The notes beneath the pieces were generated by a model. That model ran no database searches, had not been told where the DNA came from, and saw nothing but the letters and a program-made list of their open reading frames with translations. A stretch of 12,919 bases of DNA from positions 1 to 12,919 of the forward strand of contig CAMFSB010000019.1 in NCBI GenBank assembly GCA_945982465.1, given 5' to 3'. Source of the DNA: an uncultured Faecalibacterium sp. (GTDB lineage: Bacteria; Bacillota; Clostridia; Oscillospirales; Ruminococcaceae). A program made the position numbers and the translations under genes. This document shows positions 8,238 to 12,919 of the stretch, one piece after another; position 1 is the first letter of the stretch; each line of letters begins with the position of its first letter.

Positions 8238-9077
8238 ATGAAAGAGAGAACTTTGAGCAGCACCACGCTCCAGGCCTTTCAGCAGTACCTGATCCGGGAA
8301 GAAAAAAGCACGGCAACACAGGAGAAATACCTGCGCGACGTGCGTGTGTTTTGGGCGTATGCCGGCGCGCAGCGCATCACCAAAGAGCTGGTGATACTGT
8401 ACAAACAATATCTGCAGGAATCCGGCTACGCAGTGCGCTCCATCAACTCCATGCTGGCCAGCCTGAACAGCCTGCTGGGCTTTTTGGGCTGGCAGGACTG
8501 CCGGGTGAAAAGCATCCGCCAGCAAAAGTCTGCCTATTGCGCCGAAGATCAGGAGCTGACCCGGCCCGAATACCTGCGCCTTCTGGCAGCGGCAAAGCAA
8601 AAACCGCAGCTCCGGCTGGTGCTGGAAACGATCTGCGGCACGGGGATCCGGGTGTCGGAACTGCGGTTTTTCACGGTGGAGGCGGTGCGCCGGGGCGAGG
8701 TGACCATCCGCTGCAAAGGCAAGGTGCGCACGATCCTGGTGCCCGGCAAGCTGAAAAAGCTGCTGCTGGATTATGCGGGCCGGCACGGCATCCGGGCAGG
8801 CACCGTTTTTTTGGACCGCCGCGGCAACCCGCTGAACCGCAGCGTGATCTGGGCGCAGATGAAAGCGCTGTGCCGCGCCGCAAAGGTCAAGGCGGGCAAG
8901 GTGTTCCCGCACAACCTGCGTAAGCTGTTCGCCCGTACCTTTTACGGCATCGAGAAAGACCTTGCCAAGCTGGCCGATGTGCTGGGCCACAGCAGCATCG
9001 ACACCACGCGCATCTATATCATGACCACCGGCGCCGAGCACCGCAAAAAGATCGAGCGGCTGGGCCTGGTTGTATAA
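8238..9077 (+). CDS. Tyrosine recombinase, probable DNA invertase of the adjacent promoter switch
   Basis: A 279-residue site-specific recombinase of the phage-integrase/XerC-XerD family. Residues 1-95 form the SAM-like N-terminal DNA-binding domain (AFQQYLIREEKSTATQEKYL) and about 105-279 the catalytic domain. The catalytic set is complete: R138 in GTGIRVSEL, a beta-hairpin lysine in CKGKVR (K160 or K162), H225 and R228 in PHNLRK, H251 in LGHSSIDTT and nucleophile Y260. The ATG at 8238 follows CGGAGGA by 7 nt; the open frame continues upstream to 7992 but crosses the gdpP terminator and is not coding. The stop lies 12 bp before the left 18-bp inverted repeat, and the paired repeat is 252 bp further on with a promoter between. 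This arrangement argues for a dedicated invertase acting in cis rather than XerC/D chromosome resolution or a prophage integrase; no other phage genes are present. Confidence 0.9.
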   Translation: MKERTLSSTTLQAFQQYLIREEKSTATQEKYLRDVRVFWAYAGAQRITKELVILYKQYLQESGYAVRSINSMLASLNSLLGFLGWQDCRVKSIRQQKSAYCAEDQELTRPEYLRLLAAAKQKPQLRLVLETICGTGIRVSELRFFTVEAVRRGEVTIRCKGKVRTILVPGKLKKLLLDYAGRHGIRAGTVFLDRRGNPLNRSVIWAQMKALCRAAKVKAGKVFPHNLRKLFARTFYGIEKDLAKLADVLGHSSIDTTRIYIMTTGAEHRKKIERLGLVV

Positions 9078-9080
9078 AAT

Positions 9081-9116
9081 AAATGCCCGACATAATTCAT
9101 ATTATGTCAGGCATTT
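9081..9116 (-). terminator. Palindromic terminator built around the left inversion site
   Basis: Read on the minus strand, AAATGCCTGACATAAT (9116-9101) pairs with ATTATGTCGGGCATTT (9096-9081) over 16 positions, one a U-G wobble, around an ATGA loop. A U-rich tail, ATTTTAT, follows. On the plus strand the wobble becomes a C-A mismatch, but the hairpin still ends in TTTT (9114-9117) and can serve as terminator of the recombinase gene. Its two arms lie on opposite sides of the presumed crossover point. Confidence 0.65.
9090..9107 (+). repeat. Left inverted repeat (recombination site) of the invertible promoter segment
   Basis: ACATAATTCATATTATGT, the exact reverse complement of 9360-9377. The site is itself nearly palindromic: two 7-bp arms flank an asymmetric TCAT core, as expected for a tyrosine-recombinase core site with two protomer-binding arms. 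The flanking bases outside the 18 bp differ between the two sites. Confidence 0.88.
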
Positions 9117-9359
9117 TAAAATTTGCAGGTACTTACGCACCTTTTTCAAAGAAAATTCTAGCATAGATCCTATAAAAAGTCAATCAAAAACCAAAAGAAG
9201 ATTCTGCCGGTAAACCGGCGCGCCGGCGGTGCCCTAAAAATTGATAACCCGAACAAGCCCCTCCGAGGCGATTTTCCAGTCGAACGGAGGGTTCACTTTT
9301 TTGCGCCCAAAAAAGTGGTCATGCCCGGGCTGCCAGCCGGCATGCCGCGGGCGACTGCA
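9108..9359. other. Invertible promoter segment, captured in the OFF orientation
   Basis: 252 bp between the two inverted repeats. It is markedly AT-rich at 9113-9200, unlike its GC-rich surroundings, and contains the minus-strand promoter at 9155-9183. The distal part holds several hairpins: GCCGGT/ACCGGC (9206-9219), CCCTCCG (9259-9265) with CGGAGGG (9285-9291), CACTTTTTTG (9294-9303) with CAAAAAAGTG (9308-9317), and CATGCC (9320-9325) with GGCATG (9339-9344). No open frame in it looks coding, and no convincing plus-strand promoter was found. In the sequenced orientation the hairpin-rich end faces sipW; after inversion the promoter end would. Confidence 0.8.
9155..9183 (-). promoter_or_regulatory. 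Phase-variable sigma-A promoter inside the invertible segment
   Basis: On the minus strand, -35 TTGACT (9183-9178), a spacer of exactly 17 bp, and -10 TAGAAT (9160-9155), preceded by TGC giving an extended -10. The region upstream is rich in T and A runs, like an UP element. The predicted start is near 9148. As sequenced it points to the recombinase 3' end; inversion would aim it at sipW with a leader of about 120 nt. Confidence 0.85.
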
Positions 9360-9377
9360 ACATAATATGAATTATGT
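9360..9377 (-). repeat. Right inverted repeat (recombination site) of the invertible promoter segment
   Basis: Reads ACATAATATGAATTATGT on the plus strand, the perfect reverse complement of the left site at 9090-9107. Flanks are CTGCA on the left and GCAGGG on the right, so unlike the left site it is not extended into a long terminator-like palindrome. It ends 64 bp before the sipW start. Confidence 0.88.
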
Positions 9378-9441
9378 GCAGGGCGCACGGGGCCGCTGGG
9401 CACCGCGACGGCCGCACGGAAAGAGGGGCGCAGGCAGGGCA

Positions 9442-9966
9442 ATGGGGCAGACAGTAAAAAAAGTGTGGAATGCGGCCACGACGATCGTGGTCGCGGCGGC
9501 GGTGCTTGCGGCACTGGCCATGGCAGGGGCGCGGCTGGCAGGGCTGCGGGTGTTCGCCGTGCTTTCCGGCTCCATGGAGCCGGAATACCCGGTGGGGGCG
9601 CTGCTCTATGTCAAGCCTGTGGACTGCCAGACACTACAGTGCGGTGACGTGATCACCTTTTTGCTGGCGGAGGACACCGTGGCCACCCACCGCATCGTGG
9701 AGGTGCTGCCGGACGAAAACGACCCTGCGGTGGTGCGCTTTCGCACCAAGGGCGACGCCAACACCGCCGCGGATGGCTCGCTGGTGCACTGCAAGAATGT
9801 GATCGGCACGCCGGTGCTCACCATCCCGCAGCTGGGGTACTTCGTCGAATGGGTCCGCCGCCCGCCGGGGCTGTACGCGGCGCTCGGCGCAGCAGCCGTG
9901 CTGGTGCTGCTGGCATGTTTGCCGGACTTGGCCGCCCTGGCCCGCGGCGACCCCAAAAAGGACTGA
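9442..9966 (+). CDS. sipW: SipW-type signal peptidase I
   Basis: Membrane signal peptidase of the endoplasmic-reticulum/SipW class, which uses a Ser-His pair instead of the usual bacterial Ser-Lys pair. In Bacillus subtilis SipW processes the fibre proteins TasA and TapA. The 174 residues show an N-terminal membrane helix (about 11-35), SGSMEP with nucleophile S44, THRIVEV with catalytic H83, KGDANTAADG with the conserved D105, and a C-terminal helix (about 143-165). The frame stays open upstream across the inversion site to 9241, but that part is low-complexity and lies in the invertible segment, so the ATG at 9442 is preferred. Its ribosome site (AGGG or AGAGGGG) is poor. An in-frame ATG at 9367 inside the repeat is the main alternative. 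Three genes with matching signal peptides follow, clearly its substrates. Confidence 0.92.
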   Translation: MGQTVKKVWNAATTIVVAAAVLAALAMAGARLAGLRVFAVLSGSMEPEYPVGALLYVKPVDCQTLQCGDVITFLLAEDTVATHRIVEVLPDENDPAVVRFRTKGDANTAADGSLVHCKNVIGTPVLTIPQLGYFVEWVRRPPGLYAALGAAAVLVLLACLPDLAALARGDPKKD

Positions 9967-10060
9967 AAAAGCGCGATTGCCCGCGCGCCCCAAACCAGGA
10001 GGGTAATGCCGTCAGGCTCCCTATACATTTTATTTTTACTATTTCAAGGAGGTTTTCTGA

Positions 10061-10666
10061 ATGAAAACGAAACGCAAAGCTCTGCTCTTGTCTGTGTGTG
10101 CCATGCTGCTGGTAGCGGCCTCGGTCATGGGGACCATGGCCTATCTGACCGCAAAGACAAGCGAGGTACAGAACACCTTTACCGTCGGCAGCGTGAACAT
10201 CACGCTGGATGAGGCAGATGTGGACAACAGTACCTCGGGCGCGAGCCGCGACCAGGCCAACGCGTACAACCTGCTGCCCGGCAATACCTATGCCAAGGAC
10301 CCCACGATCCATGTAGCCGCCGCCAGCGAGGACTGCTGGGTGTTCGTAAAAGTCGAAAACGGCCTGGCGGCGTTTGAGGCCGAGGGCACCGACACCATCG
10401 CCGCGCAGATCGCGGCCAACGGCTGGACGCAGCTTTCGGACGCAAGCGGCAACCCGGTTGAGGGCGTGTACTACCGCAAGCATACCAAGGCGGACACGGT
10501 GACGGATTATGTGGTTTTCCGCACGCTGACCATCGCGGATGACGCCAATACCGTCACGGGCTGGAGCGACATTTCCAGCAAATCGATCACGGTGACCGGC
10601 TACGCGGTGCAGGACGCCAACGTGGACACCGCGCAGGACGCCTGGGATCTGGTAAAGAACCTGTAA
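10061..10666 (+). CDS. TasA/camelysin-like secreted fibre protein 1 with SipW-type signal peptide
   Basis: A 201-residue exported protein with the SipW-dependent signal peptide pattern: a basic start (MKTKRK), a hydrophobic core, then GTMAYLT and NTFTVGSVNITLDE. Cleavage is expected after A27, by analogy with TasA. The mature part contains LLPGNTYAKDPTIHV, a WVFVKVENG strand, and the terminal ITVTGYAVQDANV typical of this beta-sandwich family. AAGGAGG lies 8 nt before the ATG. It follows sipW by 94 bp with no terminator. In B. subtilis such proteins polymerise into biofilm fibres; camelysins in Bacillus cereus are related. A structural surface role is inferred here from family and context. 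Proteolytic activity, once claimed for camelysin, is not supported by any visible motif. Confidence 0.85.
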   Translation: MKTKRKALLLSVCAMLLVAASVMGTMAYLTAKTSEVQNTFTVGSVNITLDEADVDNSTSGASRDQANAYNLLPGNTYAKDPTIHVAAASEDCWVFVKVENGLAAFEAEGTDTIAAQIAANGWTQLSDASGNPVEGVYYRKHTKADTVTDYVVFRTLTIADDANTVTGWSDISSKSITVTGYAVQDANVDTAQDAWDLVKNL

Positions 10667-10675
10667 CACTGAAAA

Positions 10676-10721
10676 CTGTTTTGCCCGCCGTGCCCCGGCG
10701 GGCAAAGCAGCTGTAAAACAG
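10676..10721 (+). promoter_or_regulatory. Intercistronic hairpin between fibre genes 1 and 2
   Basis: TTGCCCGCCG (10681-10690) pairs perfectly with CGGCGGGCAA (10696-10705) around a 5-nt loop. CTGTTTT (10676-10682) can also pair with AAAACAG (10715-10721), which abuts the Shine-Dalgarno of the next gene. There is no U-tract, so it is not a standard terminator. It may stabilise the upstream mRNA or limit downstream translation. Confidence 0.55.
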
Positions 10722-10735
10722 GAGGAAGATTTCGG

Positions 10736-11506
10736 ATGAAAAAGAAAATTCTGGCGCTGTGCCTGGCGGCCACGCTGGCGGCCACCGCCATTGCGGGCGG
10801 CACGCTGGCCTGGTTTACCGATACCACCGACGCCGCTGTCAATACCTTTACGATGGGCAGCGTGAAGATCGCCCTGGAGGAACCTAGTTGGGAGGGCGAC
10901 GCTACCCTGATGCCCGGCGTTCGCTTTGACAAAGACCCTACCATCACAGTGGATGAAAAAAGCCAGGACGCTTATGTGTTTTTGAAAATTGAGCTGAACA
11001 AATACGTCAGTCTGGTCAACCTGATGGGCGTGGACGCCTACAAAAACCAGATCGGCGGCCTGCAGGGCGAATACCCGGGCTTTACGCAGTTTGTGGAGAT
11101 GCTTTCTGCCGACAAGGCCCTGCGCCAGGCCGTGCTGGACCGCTGGTTCACCGACATCGACCATTCCGCATGGAAGGTCATGAACCTTGCGGAGATCCAG
11201 GCGGCCGCCGCCGGCGTGGCCGATCAGTCGAACCCCGCCAAGCTCACGGTAGTGTTGGGCTGCATCCGCGGTGAAGCCGACACGCTGAGCGGCGGCGAAT
11301 CGGTCACCTTCATGACCGGTTTCGGCATGCCCGCTACGGTCACTGCTTCGATGTTCGACGGTGAGGATGCCTACCGCATCGACGGCGTTTCCAAGTCCAA
11401 CTTCAACACCGATGCGGCCCCGTTCAAAATGACCTTTACGGCCTATGCCATCCAAAAGGCCGGGCTCGATACCATCGACGCCGCTTATACCGCCCTGTTC
11501 GGCTGA
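10736..11506 (+). CDS. TasA/camelysin-like secreted fibre protein 2 with SipW-type signal peptide
   Basis: A 256-residue exported protein, the longest of the three. Signal region MKKKILALCLAATLAATAIA then GGTLAWFT, with likely cleavage after A25, followed by NTFTMGSVKIALEE. It shares LMPGVRFDKDPTITV and DAYVFLKIELN with protein 1, and ends MTFTAYAIQKAGLD. Compared with protein 1 it has a larger middle region (about 90-190: YKNQIGGLQGEYPGF, a RWFTDIDHSAWKVMNL segment, GESVTFMTGFGMP), probably an added loop or subdomain. AGGAGGA precedes the ATG by about 9 nt. It is probably a major or minor fibre subunit processed by the upstream signal peptidase. The shared motifs across three neighbouring genes suggest tandem duplication followed by divergence. 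Confidence 0.85.
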   Translation: MKKKILALCLAATLAATAIAGGTLAWFTDTTDAAVNTFTMGSVKIALEEPSWEGDATLMPGVRFDKDPTITVDEKSQDAYVFLKIELNKYVSLVNLMGVDAYKNQIGGLQGEYPGFTQFVEMLSADKALRQAVLDRWFTDIDHSAWKVMNLAEIQAAAAGVADQSNPAKLTVVLGCIRGEADTLSGGESVTFMTGFGMPATVTASMFDGEDAYRIDGVSKSNFNTDAAPFKMTFTAYAIQKAGLDTIDAAYTALFG

Positions 11507-11534
11507 ACCGGGCCGGCCGCGGCTGATCCAAGCC

Positions 11535-11613
11535 ATGCTCCTGCGTCCTTCAAGGGCGCAGGGCATACCAGGGTGCTTTGGCCGCTCGGCCGGAGCGCCC
11601 CGGTATGCCCTGC
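11535..11613 (+). promoter_or_regulatory. Very stable intercistronic hairpin with a competing alternative stem, between fibre genes 2 and 3
   Basis: GCAGGGCATACC (11558-11569) pairs perfectly with GGTATGCCCTGC (11602-11613). The pairing continues inward through GGGTGCT/AGCGCCC (11571-11577 with 11594-11600), two G-U wobbles and GGCCG/CGGCC around a CT loop, leaving one mismatch in about 27 positions. A competing stem pairs 11535-11550 with 11552-11566 (15 pairs, one bulge) and uses the same 5' strand, so the two are mutually exclusive. No U-tract follows. Function is unknown; attenuation, RNA processing and a recombination-type DNA element are all possible. Confidence 0.7.
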
Positions 11614-11667
11614 ATCGGGGAAGGACAGAAAAGAACAGCCACTTACAGCCATACAGAGGTGAAGCCA

Positions 11668-12234
11668 ATGAAACGCAAACTGCTTGCAGGCGCCGTGATT
11701 CTGATGTGCCTGTCCCTGCTGGCCTATGGGACACTGGCCTACTTCACGGCGGAGAACACCGCCCACAATGTGATCACTTCGGGCAGCGTTGGGATCGCAC
11801 TGCGGGAATGGGCCGATGAACAAAAGACCGAGCCGTTCCCGGAAGACGGCGTCAGCGGCGTGATGCCCGGCACGCAGGTCACAAAGATCGTGGAAGTGGA
11901 AAACACCGGCGCAAACGCCGCGTACATCCGCGTCCGGGTGGAAACCGAAATCGTTCTGGCGCAGGGGGAAATGGATCAGTTGGAGACCGGCCTGATCGCG
12001 CTGGACATCGACGAGAGCCACTGGGCGCTGGGCAGCGACGGCTTTTACTATTACCGCCAGGCGCTGCAGCCCGGCGAAGTGACCGCGCCGCTGTTTACTG
12101 CCGTCCGCTTTGATCCGGGCATAGACAACCGCTACCAGGGCAGCAGCGCCAGCGTGACCATCAAGGCGTATGCCGTGCAGGCGGCCAACAACGGCGCAAG
12201 CGCCCTGACCGCCCAGGGCTGGCCGGAAGCGTAA
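11668..12234 (+). CDS. TasA/camelysin-like secreted fibre protein 3 with SipW-type signal peptide
   Basis: A 188-residue exported protein with the same signal logic: MKRKLLAGAVILMCLSLLAY, then GTLAYFT with likely cleavage after A24, then SGSVGIALREW. The mature part has VMPGTQVTKIVEVENTGANAAYIRVRVETEI, the classic beta-strand pair of SipW-dependent proteins, and ends VTIKAYAVQAANNG. It is the most divergent of the three and could be an accessory, anchoring or TapA-like subunit. The start at 11668 follows AGAGGTGA and gives a normal signal peptide; the open frame runs back to 11578 but that part lies within the intercistronic hairpin. The Shine-Dalgarno of the next gene overlaps its stop codon, so the two are probably translationally coupled. 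Confidence 0.84.
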   Translation: MKRKLLAGAVILMCLSLLAYGTLAYFTAENTAHNVITSGSVGIALREWADEQKTEPFPEDGVSGVMPGTQVTKIVEVENTGANAAYIRVRVETEIVLAQGEMDQLETGLIALDIDESHWALGSDGFYYYRQALQPGEVTAPLFTAVRFDPGIDNRYQGSSASVTIKAYAVQAANNGASALTAQGWPEA

Positions 12235-12246
12235 GGAGGGAGCCGT

Positions 12247-12919
12247 ATGAAAAAGAAAAAACTGCTTTGCCTGGTTTTAAGCCTGGCGAAGCTGCTTGGC
12301 TCGGTGATGCCGGCGGCCCGGGCCGAAGAAGCGGAAGCTCCGGCCCCGGAAAGCACGGCCGTATCCTCCGCCCCGTCCGCTGACCCGGCCGCTACGGCCG
12401 AGCCGTCCGCCGACCCCGAAGCCACGGCCGAGCCGTCCGCCGACCCCGAAGCTACGGCCGTGCCGTCCGCTGACCCCGAAGCCACGGCTGCGCCGTCCGC
12501 TGATCCCGACGCTACGCCCGCGCCGCCTGCTGACCCCGACGCTACGGCCGCGCCGGCCGCCGACCCCGAGACTACGGCCGAGCCGTCCGCTGCCCCCAAC
12601 GCCACGCCCGCCCCGGCCGCGCATGCACCGGGCTGCACGGAGGACTGCACCGGCGAAGACTGCGCCTGCGGCTGCCATCAGCCCGGCTTGCCCGGCTTGT
12701 ATGAACAACTGATGGCCTGCGTGTCGCTGCAGGAGCTGGACGCCGTGCTGGACGAGGCCGAGCAAGCGGAGCTGGACGCTCTGACCGAGGAACAGCTTGC
12801 GCAGCTCGAAATGCACATTCGCACGCTCGAACCGGCTCCCCACCCCGCGGAGCACCTACAAAACACCCCCGCTACAGCAGAACCCCGCCACAAAATCAAC
12901 CCCCCCCAGACAATAACCC
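12247..12919 (+). CDS. Secreted repeat protein with Pro/Ala/Asp decapeptide repeats and Cys-rich segment, 3' truncated
   Basis: An open frame from the ATG at 12247 to the window end (224 codons seen, no stop). TAAGGAGGG, 6 nt upstream, overlaps the stop of fibre gene 3. Residues 1-26 look like an ordinary signal peptide (four lysines, hydrophobic core, cleavage after ARA), not a SipW type. Residues 43-122 are eight decapeptide repeats close to PSADPEATAE. A Cys-rich segment follows (C130, C134, C139, C141, C143, then H144), then a charged, probably helical region around LQELDAVLDEAEQAELDALT and EEQLAQLEMHIRTLE. Similar Cys-rich plus helical modules occur, to my recollection, in large surface proteins of gut Clostridia; this was not checked. 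The extended repeats would make a stalk or spacer. Function is unknown; a surface protein made together with the fibre is the reasonable inference. The last 70-80 bases have odd composition and may be less reliable. Confidence 0.75.
   Translation, partial: MKKKKLLCLVLSLAKLLGSVMPAARAEEAEAPAPESTAVSSAPSADPAATAEPSADPEATAEPSADPEATAVPSADPEATAAPSADPDATPAPPADPDATAAPAADPETTAEPSAAPNATPAPAAHAPGCTEDCTGEDCACGCHQPGLPGLYEQLMACVSLQELDAVLDEAEQAELDALTEEQLAQLEMHIRTLEPAPHPAEHLQNTPATAEPRHKINPPQTIT
12373..12612 (+). repeat. Eight tandem 30-bp coding repeats
   Basis: Eight consecutive units of exactly 30 bp encode decapeptides of the form P-[SAP]-A-[DA]-P-x-[AT]-T-[AP]-x. Units 2 and 3 are nearly identical in DNA, while the later ones diverge (PPADPDATAA, PAADPETTAE, PSAAPNATPA). 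The unit is a multiple of three, so copy-number change would keep the frame. Confidence 0.9.

Noticed and set aside
7931..8923. Open frame running from the gdpP stop through the terminator into the recombinase in another frame
   Set aside because: It crosses a strong intrinsic terminator and overlaps the recombinase out of frame; the product is low-complexity.
8238..9077. The recombinase as part of a prophage or integrative element
   Set aside because: No phage, transfer or tRNA attachment-site sequences are present, and the adjacent inverted (not direct) repeats with a promoter between them fit inversion better.
9241..9441. N-terminal extension of sipW into the invertible segment, giving orientation-dependent protein forms
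   Set aside because: The extra residues are low-complexity, SipW enzymes begin just before the membrane helix, and no ribosome site supports the upstream starts. An ATG at 9367 within the repeat remains a minor alternative.
10006..10060. Possible leader peptide starting at 10006 behind AGGAGGG, overlapping fibre gene 1
   Set aside because: The Shine-Dalgarno to ATG spacing is only about 3-4 nt, the frame continues out of register into the fibre gene, and the product has no recognisable feature. The AAGGAGG at 10046 serves the real gene.
9818..11734. 638-codon minus-strand frame opposite sipW and the fibre genes
   Set aside because: It mirrors genes with clear signal peptides and family motifs, has no ribosome site, and its product resembles nothing known.
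12373..12612. CRISPR array
   Set aside because: The 30-bp repeats are contiguous with no unique spacers and encode in-frame decapeptides.
12132..12650. Minus-strand frame with Ala/Ser/Gly-rich repeats
   Set aside because: Its periodicity simply mirrors the 30-bp repeats of the plus-strand gene, which has a good start, ribosome site and signal peptide.

Overview
The window looks like high-GC Clostridia, most likely a gut Oscillospirales/Ruminococcaceae bacterium. This is judged from RNase J and GdpP (Firmicutes hallmarks), strong AGGAGG ribosome sites, clear sigma-A promoters and several SipW-type fibre proteins. The assignment is an inference from gene content and codon use. No database was searched. 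No tRNA, rRNA, CRISPR array or insertion sequence was seen.

Positions 1-7934 are ordinary chromosomal genes. They are a 5'-truncated TraX-family membrane protein, mnmA (minus strand, tRNA 2-thiouridylation), a divergent MFS transporter, rnhA (minus strand, RNase HI), and a divergent rnjA-gdpP pair (RNase J and a c-di-AMP phosphodiesterase). The rnjA promoter is textbook (TTGACA-N17-TATACT) and precedes an unusually long leader of about 289 nt. Strong terminators lie after traX and after gdpP.

Positions 8238-12919 are the interesting part. A tyrosine recombinase (8238-9077) ends 12 bp before one of two perfect 18-bp inverted repeats (9090-9107 and 9360-9377). Between the repeats lies a near-ideal sigma-A promoter (TTGACT-N17-TAGAAT with an extended -10) on the minus strand, pointing away from the following operon. 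That operon encodes a SipW-type signal peptidase, three proteins with SipW-type (TasA/camelysin-like) signal peptides, and a secreted protein with eight decapeptide repeats and a Cys-rich segment, which runs off the window.

The simplest reading is a phase-variable promoter switch, captured here in the OFF orientation, controlling a surface-fibre operon. Inversion would turn the promoter to face sipW, leaving a leader of about 120 nt. In the OFF state the left repeat sits at the centre of a 16-bp hairpin with a U-rich tail. That hairpin could terminate the OFF transcript before it runs antisense through the recombinase gene. Inversion splits the hairpin, so it is lost in the ON state. The operon also carries strong hairpins between its fibre genes, one with mutually exclusive alternative pairings, which may set subunit ratios.
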